Origin: an uncultured Gardnerella sp.
GTDB lineage: Bacteria > Actinomycetota > Actinomycetes > Actinomycetales > Bifidobacteriaceae
Assembly: GCA_947292085.1 (NCBI GenBank)
Contig: CAMYPN010000021.1
Coordinates: 1 to 17,386, forward strand
DNA length: 17,386 bases
Direction: 5' to 3'
The notes under the pieces were generated by a model, which saw nothing but the letters and a program-made list of their open reading frames with translations, searched no databases and was not told the origin of the DNA. How positions within the stretch are numbered: position 1 is the stretch's first letter; each line of letters starts with the position of its first letter. A program made the position numbers and the translations under genes. Below are positions 6,571 to 14,100 of the stretch, piece after piece.

Positions 6571-8814
6571 TCACAGCTCTGTATTTTTGCCCTGCATAAC
6601 TGCAGCCATTGATAGTACTCGCGGAGACTTGAATACTTCATCAGTGTGTACTACGTGACCGTCAGAATCAGCAAGTGGAATACGCCAGTTTGGATATTCA
6701 ATACTTGTGCCAGGCTGATTTTGTGAACGACGCTCACCTACAGCATCAACTAAAGCCACCTGTAGGAGCAGAGATGGGGAAGTGCGCATAATTGCGTGCA
6801 TTGCCTCCACAATCTCTTGCACGTGGCCTTCTGCATCTTCAGAAGCGGCTTTACTGATCCAGCCTCCTTCAAGAAGCATCTTCATCATTGCATCTCGCTC
6901 AGCAGTTGCAGCCTTTTGGAAGCTTTCTACAGAATCCGTGAGAAGATGAAGCTCTTCACGAAGCTTTACATGCTCGAAAGCAAGATATCCTGCGGTAGGT
7001 GGCATATCGTGAGTAGTAACAGAAGCAAGCGCATACTCGCGGTAAGTAGAAGGATTAGCGAATATAATCTCCTTCTTGCCTGCCTTCTTGCTGGCTGCTT
7101 CAGCATCATCATCGTGAGTAAACCACTCAACTACAGTGCCTAATACTCCGTGAGCCGCAAGCACTTTAGAAACGTACTTCGGTACAGTACCTAAATCTTC
7201 TCCAATAACCAAACCGCCTGCGCGAGTGGCCTCAATTGTAAGTACTGCAAGCATGGCATCGACGTTGTAATAAACATAAGCGCCGTTTCTAGCACCCTGT
7301 CCTTGTGGAATCCACCACAAGCGGAAAAGACCAAGCACGTGGTCGATTCTTGCAGCGCCTGCATGCAAGAACACGTTATGAACCATATCGCGGTAAGCAA
7401 TATAGCCAGTTTCATCCAAGTAATTAGGATCAAATGGAGGCTGACCCCAATCTTGACCCTGCTGATTGTAGAAATCAGGAGGAGCGCCAACGCTTACGCC
7501 ATTAGCAAATCGTTCAGGGCTCCACCAAACGTCAGCACCATAGCCGTGCACGCCAACAGCCATATCCTGCATAAGGCCAATAGCCATTCCTGCAGCCTTA
7601 GCTTCGGCGTGTGCAGCAGCTACTTGCTCATCTGCAATCCACTGCAACCAGCGGTGGAATTCGAACAGATCAGCGTGTTCATGCTTAAGAGCATCAATCT
7701 GCGGAGTACCTTTTCCAGTAGTATCAAACCAAAGATTATCTCCCCAAGGAGCTCCCCAAACTTCAAACGCTACGCACCAAGTTGCAAAAGCGTCTAAATC
7801 GTCGCCAGAGCGCTCTTTGAATTCGGTAAATTCGCGCTCGCGTTCAGCGGATCTTGGCTGATTGAATATTATGCGCAAAGCTGGAAGTTTAGCATCCCAA
7901 GCTGCGTTTATATCTATAGGATTTGGATCATCATTCTGTGCTGCAACGGAAGCGTGCAACTGTTCAACTTTCGCAAGATCCTCACCCTGAAGTTCAGCGT
8001 ATTCAGGAATATCTTGAGGACGAATATAAGTAACATTCAGGAACCTACGAGACTCAGGCAAGTATGGCGAAGGCTCAAGAGGTGTTACAGGTGCGCAAGC
8101 GTGAATTGGGTTAATGAGCATGAAATCAGCCTTACCAATTTCGCCAGCATCCTTAAGAAGACGTTTCAAATCTCCATAATCACCAACGCCCCACGAATCT
8201 TTAGAGCGAACGGAATACATTTGAGTCATATAACCCCAGCGGTGACGCTGCTTAACACTCTCAGGAAGAGGTATGCGAGCAGGTGCAGCAATCAGAGCAG
8301 ACTTAGTACGCAACTTAATATTTCCGCGTGAATCGTTTACGCAAGCGCGCAAAGTATGGTAGCCCATTGGCAAATCATCTGGAAGCTCAACATAAAGCTC
8401 GCCATCTTTTTCGCTCTGAATGTTGTCTAGTGCCCCTTCGTATTCTGTACCGTCTTCAAGAGTAAGGGAGATGTGAATATCCTCTTTACTTGCATCTCCT
8501 GCGTGAATGTGTACGCAAGTTTTTGTGCCATTAAACGACACGACAGTAGGCGGCAGAAGCTCACTTTCGCGCTTCTTAAGCACTGTTTCGTATGATTTTT
8601 CGATTTTTGCTGGAGTGTCTGCAGGCATTCCCAATGCTTCAAGCACTCCAACAAGAGCTTCATCGGTAATTTCCGTGTAGCTTCCTTGTTGATCAATGTA
8701 AAAAGTTGCAACTCCGCATGCTTTTGCTAGTTTAATCAGCGGACGCGCAAGACGCTCTGCGCTTTCTTCTATTGGCTTAGCAGTCTCAGCTTTACCAGCA
8801 TCTGTTGTGCTCAT
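6571..8814 (-). CDS. malQ: 4-alpha-glucanotransferase (amylomaltase, GH77)
   Basis: This cytoplasmic enzyme transfers alpha-1,4-glucan segments between maltodextrins, releasing glucose and making longer chains for further attack. The protein is about 747 aa, the longer actinobacterial form with an N-terminal extension before the barrel. GH77 landmarks are visible in order: MYSVRSKDSWGVGDYGDL, NPIHACAPVTPLEPSPYLP, QDMAVGVHGYGADVWW and GAPPDFYNQQGQDWGQPPFDP. The catalytic trio follows: nucleophile Asp491 in RIDHVLG, acid/base Glu539 in IGEDLG and Asp603 in TTHDMP. ATG 8814 has AAGGAG four bases upstream. A longer frame to 8937 would begin at a TTG inside the -10 box and is rejected. It is transcribed from its own promoter with a structured leader, and probably acts on glucans imported by MalEFG and debranched by the upstream pullulanase. 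Confidence 0.96.
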   Translation of the reverse strand: MSTTDAGKAETAKPIEESAERLARPLIKLAKACGVATFYIDQQGSYTEITDEALVGVLEALGMPADTPAKIEKSYETVLKKRESELLPPTVVSFNGTKTCVHIHAGDASKEDIHISLTLEDGTEYEGALDNIQSEKDGELYVELPDDLPMGYHTLRACVNDSRGNIKLRTKSALIAAPARIPLPESVKQRHRWGYMTQMYSVRSKDSWGVGDYGDLKRLLKDAGEIGKADFMLINPIHACAPVTPLEPSPYLPESRRFLNVTYIRPQDIPEYAELQGEDLAKVEQLHASVAAQNDDPNPIDINAAWDAKLPALRIIFNQPRSAEREREFTEFKERSGDDLDAFATWCVAFEVWGAPWGDNLWFDTTGKGTPQIDALKHEHADLFEFHRWLQWIADEQVAAAHAEAKAAGMAIGLMQDMAVGVHGYGADVWWSPERFANGVSVGAPPDFYNQQGQDWGQPPFDPNYLDETGYIAYRDMVHNVFLHAGAARIDHVLGLFRLWWIPQGQGARNGAYVYYNVDAMLAVLTIEATRAGGLVIGEDLGTVPKYVSKVLAAHGVLGTVVEWFTHDDDAEAASKKAGKKEIIFANPSTYREYALASVTTHDMPPTAGYLAFEHVKLREELHLLTDSVESFQKAATAERDAMMKMLLEGGWISKAASEDAEGHVQEIVEAMHAIMRTSPSLLLQVALVDAVGERRSQNQPGTSIEYPNWRIPLADSDGHVVHTDEVFKSPRVLSMAAVMQGKNTEL

Positions 8815-8833
8815 AATGCTCCTTCTATTAAAA

Positions 8834-8893
8834 TTTGGCACATTTCTAACTTCGTCGTAAGCGTGCCAAACGTGCAACGATGCTATATAGCAT
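8834..8893 (-). promoter_or_regulatory. Structured malQ leader with two inverted repeats
   Basis: Near the ribosome site, TTTGGCAC (8834-8841) and GTGCCAAA (8863-8870) form an 8-bp stem with a 21-base loop. Upstream is a perfect 14-base palindrome, ATGCTATATAGCAT (8880-8893). Both lie within the predicted untranslated leader of about 115 bases. No known riboswitch class is recognised. Confidence 0.5.
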
Positions 8894-8936
8894 GCATCCT
8901 CATACATCTCTGGATTAAGATGCACCCTAGGTTTCA

Positions 8937-8966
8937 ATTATATGGATTACTGATAGCGTTTGCAAA
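8937..8966 (-). promoter_or_regulatory. malQ promoter with LacI-type half-site over the -35
   Basis: Read on the minus strand: -35 TTGCAA (8965-8960), a 17-base spacer, and a perfect -10 TATAAT (8942-8937). The -35 is embedded in CGTTTGCAAA (8957-8966, plus-strand reading), the same motif and geometry as at binding-protein gene 2. Start would be near 8930. Confidence 0.7.
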
Positions 8967-9075
8967 TAGAAATGCCAGTGTTCGATGGCGTGTTTTGCTT
9001 GATTTATCAATGATTTTATGCTTACTTGTTTGCTGATGAGCACTTGGTTAATTTATAGGATAATGATACTGCAGT

Positions 9076-9135
9076 ATGAAACAGTTTGTGAAACAATATA
9101 TGAAACAATATATGAAACAATATATGAAACAACGT
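9076..9135. repeat. Five-unit 12-bp tandem repeat
   Basis: Units at 9076-9087, 9088-9099, 9100-9111, 9112-9123 and 9124-9135 follow ATGAAACAATAT. Units 3 and 4 are exact; the others differ at 1-3 positions. A partial GAAAC follows. The period is a multiple of three, so a reading frame is kept. Confidence 0.9.
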
Positions 9136-9165
9136 GAAACTAATTTTTGTAAACAGATTAGTTAA
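9076..9165 (+). CDS. Possible small ORF made of a four-residue repeat
   Basis: A 29-codon plus-strand frame starts with ATG at the first repeat unit and stops with TAA at 9165. It reads four-residue units of the type MKQY, then a short tail with one Cys. A hairpin begins 23 bases after the stop. Against it: the only ribosome-like bases (TAGGA, 9056-9060) are 15 bases upstream, which is too far, and no clear promoter is seen. It could equally be non-coding repeat DNA in the gap between pulA and malQ. Confidence 0.2.
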   Translation: MKQFVKQYMKQYMKQYMKQRETNFCKQIS

Positions 9166-9187
9166 TATGCTCAGCATACGTAAAATA

Positions 9188-9235
9188 AAAACCCAACTGC
9201 CGTAATATTAAAAAATATTAAGAACAGTTGGGTTT
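9188..9235 (-). terminator. Terminator downstream of the pullulanase gene
   Basis: Outer arms AAACCCAACTG (9189-9199) and CAGTTGGGTTT (9225-9235) enclose a second stem, TAATATT/AATATTA (9203-9209 with 9214-9220). On the minus strand the stem is followed by a T-rich run, as expected for a pulA terminator. On the plus strand it also ends in a T-rich stretch, so it may work both ways. Confidence 0.8.
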
Positions 9236-9251
9236 ATTTTTAGAATATTTA

Positions 9252-9268
9252 ATCTACAAAGTGTAGAT
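9252..9268. repeat. Inverted repeat at the end of the pullulanase gene
   Basis: ATCTACA (9252-9258) and TGTAGAT (9262-9268) pair around a three-base loop. Imperfect AATATTTA-type flanks extend the pairing to the stop codon at 9277-9279. It lies between the stop and the main terminator and may stabilise the 3' end. Confidence 0.55.
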
Positions 9269-9276
9269 TTTAAATA

Positions 9277-11292
9277 TTACTTGGTGCTAAGCACAACAAA
9301 AGTTCTGCTAGGTATGTGCAAAGTACTGGTATTCGTTTCAGTATTATTTTCAACAGATACAGTATCTGAAGCGGAATTGTGCGTCCACTCAGCAAAATAA
9401 CCAGTTGAATCTGCCACACACTTCCAGCGTGCAGGATTACCGTCTTGCAAATTAGGAAGTTGTACAGTAGCTGATTCGTTGTACATAGGATTTACGCAAA
9501 TAATTACGTCTTCTCCTACGAGTTGAGCAATTACAGTAGCGTTTGAAGTTTCCAAATTCTTGCGTTCGCCGTCATATAACGACTTGTATTTAGCACGAAG
9601 GGAAATCAGCTTACTATACCAGTCAACTAGAGGCTTGAATCTTTTAGCTCGCTGCCAATCCAGCTGATTCATTGCTACGCCGCAGTTGAACGAATTATCG
9701 CAACCATGTTTTGTGCGGCCAAACTCCTCGCCACTGAGCATGAAAGGAATTCCAGAAGAGCATAAGATCATTCCGGCTGCCAGCATATTTGCGTTAAAGA
9801 TGTCGGAAACTTGCGCTTCGTCTACAGCGTCATATTCAGCATTGCCAGCATTCTCGTGCATAGAAATACTGAGTTTATCCCATAGCGTCAAATCGTCATG
9901 AGCTGAAATGTACTGCACTATTTGACCTGCTTCTTTACCAGAAGAAGATGTGCCGCGCCAAGCGTTTAGTGCGTTTCTTGCTGGATCTGCGCACCACGAT
10001 TCATTGCCATTTATGTAACCGCGATCGTAATGGTTCATAACGTTGCCTTTAAGAGTATCTCGGCTTTCGTCACTAAACCATCCAATACGTTCGTTAAGCG
10101 TACTGCGACCTTCTTTATCTCCTGTAGGAATATTTTCTTCTACAGAAGCAGCAGTAGCACCCCAAGGTTCGCCATACATGAGAATATTGTGTCCGCCTGG
10201 AAGCTTATCTAATTTCGCCCTTGCTTCGTTAAGAGTTTCAGTATCAGTAAGGCCCATAAGATCAAAACGGAAACCGTCAATATGATAGCAGCGCGCCCAG
10301 TGCAACAAAGACTCAATAAAGAATCTGCGGAACATAGGATGTTCGGAAGCCATTTCATTGCCACAGCCGGAACCATTAGCAAACGATCCGTCTTCTTTGC
10401 GCCTGCAGAAGTATCCTGGAGCAGTTTTTTCGAAAGCGTTAGATGCAGCTTCAAACATGTGGTTATACACTACGTCCATGATTACACGGAATCCGTTTTT
10501 GTGAAGAGCTGCAATCATGGCCTTACATTCGCGTATGCGAACAGTGCCATCGTAAGGGTTGCTAGAATATATACCTTCTGGAACGTTGTAAGCGTGAGGA
10601 TCATAGCCCCAGTTGTATAGCGAATCCATTTCTTCAGCATTAGCACCATTTTTGCGTGCTTCGTAAATTTTTGTTTCGTCTACTGTAGCAAAATCATAAA
10701 TTGGTTCTAATTGTACGTGAGTAACGCCAAGCTGCTTTAAATAATCTAATCCGGTAGGGAATTTGCAGTCAGAAGAATCTGAATTTTGCAAAGTCGTGTG
10801 CTCGTCGGTAAAAGCAAGGTACTGTCCGCGATGCGCAGTGTTGAAGCCGCCATTAACATCGCTGCTGAAATCTGCTACGTGAGTTTCCCACACTACTGTT
10901 GAATGGCGTACAAATTTAGGAGATTTATCATTATGCCATCCTGCAGGAGAAACACGCTCTTCGTCAATTACTAAGCTTCGTTCGCCGTTGGCTCCGCTAG
11001 CTATGCCCCAAGGATCACTAGTTCGGCTAGTGTTTCCATCAGGGAATTTGATTACGTAATCGTAGTAGACTCCGTCCAAGCGTTCTCGAATGTTTACGTG
11101 CCATGCGCCATCACGAAGAGGTTTCATATCGTAAGTTTGTGAAGCTTCGCTGTTGTTTCCTGTTTCAAAAAGGCGCAATGTAACGGTTTGAGCGGTAGGA
11201 GACCATACTGTAAAAGTTGTAGATTTTGTGTTTAGTTTAAAGCCTAGTTGACCTTCATATACTGGCCATTGTGCTGAAGATGAGAATGCCAT
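9277..11292 (-). CDS. pulA: Type I pullulanase (glycogen/maltodextrin debranching, GH13)
   Basis: This cytoplasmic debranching enzyme hydrolyses alpha-1,6 branches of imported branched maltodextrins or glycogen fragments. An N-terminal CBM48-like domain (about residues 8-95, with FTVWSPTAQTVTLRLF) precedes the GH13 barrel. The type I pullulanase signature YNWGYDPHAYNVPEG is present, followed by VIMDVVYNH. The catalytic residues are Asp344 (GFRFDLMG), Glu375 (YGEPWG) and Asp466 (SAHDDLTLWDK). There is no signal peptide or cell-wall anchor, and at about 671 aa it is the compact intracellular form. The start is uncertain: ATG 11292 has AGGA ten bases upstream, and ATG 11319 adds nine residues without a visible ribosome site. 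It is distinct from the large secreted amylopullulanases known from vaginal Gardnerella and bifidobacteria. Confidence 0.93.
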   Translation of the reverse strand: MAFSSSAQWPVYEGQLGFKLNTKSTTFTVWSPTAQTVTLRLFETGNNSEASQTYDMKPLRDGAWHVNIRERLDGVYYDYVIKFPDGNTSRTSDPWGIASGANGERSLVIDEERVSPAGWHNDKSPKFVRHSTVVWETHVADFSSDVNGGFNTAHRGQYLAFTDEHTTLQNSDSSDCKFPTGLDYLKQLGVTHVQLEPIYDFATVDETKIYEARKNGANAEEMDSLYNWGYDPHAYNVPEGIYSSNPYDGTVRIRECKAMIAALHKNGFRVIMDVVYNHMFEAASNAFEKTAPGYFCRRKEDGSFANGSGCGNEMASEHPMFRRFFIESLLHWARCYHIDGFRFDLMGLTDTETLNEARAKLDKLPGGHNILMYGEPWGATAASVEENIPTGDKEGRSTLNERIGWFSDESRDTLKGNVMNHYDRGYINGNESWCADPARNALNAWRGTSSSGKEAGQIVQYISAHDDLTLWDKLSISMHENAGNAEYDAVDEAQVSDIFNANMLAAGMILCSSGIPFMLSGEEFGRTKHGCDNSFNCGVAMNQLDWQRAKRFKPLVDWYSKLISLRAKYKSLYDGERKNLETSNATVIAQLVGEDVIICVNPMYNESATVQLPNLQDGNPARWKCVADSTGYFAEWTHNSASDTVSVENNTETNTSTLHIPSRTFVVLSTK

Positions 11293-11561
11293 AAATAAAA
11301 TCCTGTTTCTTTCTTGCATTTAATATGCGTTAGTGTGCTTTGTATTTTTACGCCTTTAACGAATATTTAATGCATGTTGTTATAAATAAAATTTTAGCGC
11401 GTTGATTCGGTTTTATTCGTATTTTGTGTGTATTTATTTCGTTTTTGAATAAGTCTTATTAATTTTAAGTAGGCAGATATTAGGTAGGTAAATAATTGGT
11501 TAGATAGTTAGCTAGAAATTGTGAAAATAGCGTTTTAATTTGTGAATTAATTTGAGTATAG
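11293..11561. other. A/T-rich spacer upstream of pulA
   Basis: This stretch between the malG terminator and the pullulanase start holds no credible gene. A promoter is expected on the minus strand for pulA, but no -35/-10 pair stands out from the many A/T-rich hexamers. No CGTTTGCAA motif is present, unlike upstream of malQ, lacI or msmF. Confidence 0.6.
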
Positions 11562-11598
11562 TGAAGGCCGAGGCGCCTTTTAAGCGTTTCGGCCTTCA
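11562..11598 (-). terminator. Hairpin downstream of malG
   Basis: Perfect ten-base arms TGAAGGCCGA (11562-11571) and TCGGCCTTCA (11589-11598) lie 27 bases after the malG stop. A long T run is absent on either strand, so termination would be weaker or factor-assisted. Confidence 0.6.
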
Positions 11599-11624
11599 TA
11601 TTAATCCCGCAAATTTATGTGAGA

Positions 11625-12545
11625 TCAGCCCTTAACGGAGCCAGACATGGACTCTTCGTAGAAGCGCTGCATAACGATAAACAGGATTGAGATTGGGATA
11701 GAGACACACACAGCACCTGCGCAGAATCGTGCGAACCACTGGAATATGTACTCCTTCTGAAGCATTTGCCATAAACCAAGTGCAACTGTGTAATTATCTT
11801 GAGTATTAGCAATCGTCTTAACCATAACGAAGTCAAGCCATGGACCTAAGAAGCTGGTAATAGCTTGGAACACAATCATTGGCTTGCAGATTGGAAGAAT
11901 AATCTTCCAGAATACTTGCCATTTTGTGCAGCCATCCAAGTATGCAGCTTCATCCAAAGACTTTGGAATAGTATCCATGTAGCCCTTCATCACGTAGAAG
12001 CCTGCGCCACTACCTGCTGAATATACAATAATCAGAGCTATGAGTATTACAGAACCGTTGGTTAATCCCAATGCCTTCAAAATGAAGTAAATAGCTATAA
12101 CAGCCATAATTCCAGGGAACATACCCAAGATCAAAGCAATATTCATGAATGTCTTACGTCCCTTGAAACGAAGGCGAGACATGCAGAAAGATACTGCCAA
12201 TACGAAGAACAGGGAAATAATGCACACGAAAATGGACACAATCAAGGTGTTCAAGAACATTCGTGGGAAGTCCAGCACTTCTCGCTCTGTAAACAATCGT
12301 ATGTAGTTATCGAATGAGTATTGAGTAGGGAAGAAGGTCTTCTGGAATGGAGACTGATCCTTATTGAAGCTTTCCAGCACAACCCATACGATTGGAATAA
12401 GCCAAATAATTGACAACACAATCAAGAACAGGTGCGAGAATATATCTCCAAGCACTCTCCTGAAATGTTGATCCTGAAGAAGAGGAACGGTACGAGAGCT
12501 GTGTACTACAACTTCCTCGTTCTTGGTCTCATCTTTCTTACTCAC
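11625..12545 (-). CDS. malG: Maltodextrin ABC transporter permease MalG
   Basis: This membrane subunit (306 aa) of a maltose/maltodextrin importer has about six spans beginning at HLFLIVLSIIWLIPIVWVVL. The EAA loop reads EAAYLDGCTKWQVFWKIILP from residue 199. The C-terminus ESMSGSVKG is the usual MalG ending. The start is a GTG (12545-12543) that overlaps the malF stop by four bases, with a GAGGAGGG ribosome site upstream, so the two permeases are translationally coupled. A polar N-terminal tail of about 30 residues precedes the first span. It is paralogous to the permease at 4736-5569 but clearly different in sequence. Confidence 0.95.
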   Translation of the reverse strand: MSKKDETKNEEVVVHSSRTVPLLQDQHFRRVLGDIFSHLFLIVLSIIWLIPIVWVVLESFNKDQSPFQKTFFPTQYSFDNYIRLFTEREVLDFPRMFLNTLIVSIFVCIISLFFVLAVSFCMSRLRFKGRKTFMNIALILGMFPGIMAVIAIYFILKALGLTNGSVILIALIIVYSAGSGAGFYVMKGYMDTIPKSLDEAAYLDGCTKWQVFWKIILPICKPMIVFQAITSFLGPWLDFVMVKTIANTQDNYTVALGLWQMLQKEYIFQWFARFCAGAVCVSIPISILFIVMQRFYEESMSGSVKG

Positions 12546-13939
12546 CGGAATCCCTCCTCGTTCTTATAAGATCCAGAGCTGCGATACGTAATCAATGCAA
12601 TAACAGCGAGAACAACGAAGGTCAAAATACCAATTACAGCACCCGCATCATAGTACTGCCTGTCCACTGTAAGCTTGTAAAGCCATGTGATGAGCAAATC
12701 GGTTTTACCTGCAGAAGAACCGGATACGTTCGGTGCACCGCCAGACAAGAGGTAGATAACGTTGAAGTTATTGATATTGCCAGTGAAGGTGGTAATCAAG
12801 TATGGAGTCATAACGAAGATGATGTATGGCATTGTGACATTCATAAAGCGCTGCCACCAGCCTGCGCCATCGAGTTCTGCAGCTTCGTAGAGTTCCGCAG
12901 GAACGTTCTGCAAAATACCTGTAATCTGCATGATGGTGAATGGAATACCAACCCAAAGGTTGATAAGAATTACTGTTACGCGTGCCCAAGTCGCATCCTG
13001 GAAGAATGGTAACGGTTCGCTGATCCAACCATTTTCCAAGAAGATACGGTTAATAGCACCATTACGCTGAAGCATGTTGTTCATAATTAACAAGGACACA
13101 AATTGTGGAACTGCAATTGTAAGGGAGAAGCAAGTGCGCCATAATCCCTTAAGTCGAGTGGACTTTCTGTTAATTACCATTGCAATAAACATTCCGAAGA
13201 AGAAGTTCAGGAATGTGGCAAAGAATGCCCAAATAAGCGTCCATGTAAGAACATCTATGAACGTAGAAGCACTGATTGAACTTCCAGTGCTACCTATACT
13301 CAAGAAATTGTCAAAACCAACCCAAGTGAACAGTGGATAATGTTTCTTGTCATAGTTCGTGAATGCCATGGAAATCATAAAGATTAATGGCAAAATTGTG
13401 AATAGAACAATTCCAGCCGTTGGAAGAGTCATAAAACCTATATGAGCTTTTTCATCAAGTAAAGATTTAGCATCATCAACAAACTTAATAGGCTTTTTCC
13501 CATTTGCTATAGCTACCTGAGCTTTATATGCACTGCGAAGAGCAAGAGTTGCCAAATATACAAGCAGAACAATTGCTGCTAAAGACATGACACTATAAAG
13601 CAAAATCTCTATAGAGTTGTCACCATCAACTTGGTATGGGAAGCCGTTGATTGTAACAGTGCGTGTAACTCTAGTTCCTAAAGTAAAGAAATCTGGAAGA
13701 TAGTCAGCACCAGTGTTGAACAAGAATCCGAGAATAGCTACTTCGCATACTAGGAACAAAACGCCTTTAGTATATTGTTTGCGTACTAAATTACCAAAGC
13801 CAAATATGATAATAGAAATCCATGAAAGCGCGTCTGCATGTTTTACAGCTTCTTTCAAAGAATACGGTGAAGGAGCAAAGCATTCTGCAGTTGACGTCTT
13901 CTGGCGTCTCCTTCGCTTTGTGGATGTCGTGCCAGTCAT
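12542..13939 (-). CDS. malF: Maltodextrin ABC transporter permease MalF (long N-terminus)
   Basis: This is the larger membrane subunit (465 aa) of the MalEFG importer. The C-terminal 280 residues are a standard permease domain with EAAELDGAGWWQRFMNVTMP from residue 352. The N-terminal 180 residues hold two early spans (one in FGNLVRKQYTKGVLFLVCEVAIL), an outside loop with TVTINGFPYQVDGD, a third span and a cytoplasmic stretch. This resembles the Gram-positive MdxF type rather than E. coli MalF with its large P2 loop. A basic KRRRRQK stretch near the start fits a cytoplasmic N-terminus. AAAGG stands about 7 bases before ATG 13939. The gene follows malE after a 161-base gap containing a strong hairpin. 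Confidence 0.95.
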   Translation of the reverse strand: MTGTTSTKRRRRQKTSTAECFAPSPYSLKEAVKHADALSWISIIIFGFGNLVRKQYTKGVLFLVCEVAILGFLFNTGADYLPDFFTLGTRVTRTVTINGFPYQVDGDNSIEILLYSVMSLAAIVLLVYLATLALRSAYKAQVAIANGKKPIKFVDDAKSLLDEKAHIGFMTLPTAGIVLFTILPLIFMISMAFTNYDKKHYPLFTWVGFDNFLSIGSTGSSISASTFIDVLTWTLIWAFFATFLNFFFGMFIAMVINRKSTRLKGLWRTCFSLTIAVPQFVSLLIMNNMLQRNGAINRIFLENGWISEPLPFFQDATWARVTVILINLWVGIPFTIMQITGILQNVPAELYEAAELDGAGWWQRFMNVTMPYIIFVMTPYLITTFTGNINNFNVIYLLSGGAPNVSGSSAGKTDLLITWLYKLTVDRQYYDAGAVIGILTFVVLAVIALITYRSSGSYKNEEGFR

Positions 13940-13990
13940 GACATACCTTTCAAATAAACAATGAGTATTTTAAAAGAAATATATACAAAT

Positions 13991-14035
13991 AATACGCCCC
14001 GCCCCTTTTCACCAGCTTGGGGACTGGGGCGTATT
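13991..14035 (-). terminator. Strong hairpin between malE and malF
   Basis: Perfect outer arms AATACGCCCC (13991-14000) and GGGGCGTATT (14026-14035) enclose an inner CCCC/GGGG stem (14002-14005 with 14019-14022). On the minus strand it is followed by A/T-rich sequence rather than a clean T run. In this position it probably limits read-through into malFG or protects the malE message, giving more binding protein than permease. Confidence 0.7.
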
Positions 14036-14100
14036 ACTCGCTATGTGCAATAAAATTACCGCACATCTAAATAAGATTTTTTTATAAACTCAGCTTGTTA

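Noticed and set aside
8815-8937. Upstream extension of MalQ by 41 residues
   Set aside because: The putative TTG start overlaps the -10 box, and ATG 8814 has AAGGAG directly upstream.
9076-9140. CRISPR-like array
   Set aside because: Units are 12 bases and directly adjacent with no spacers; this is a simple tandem repeat.
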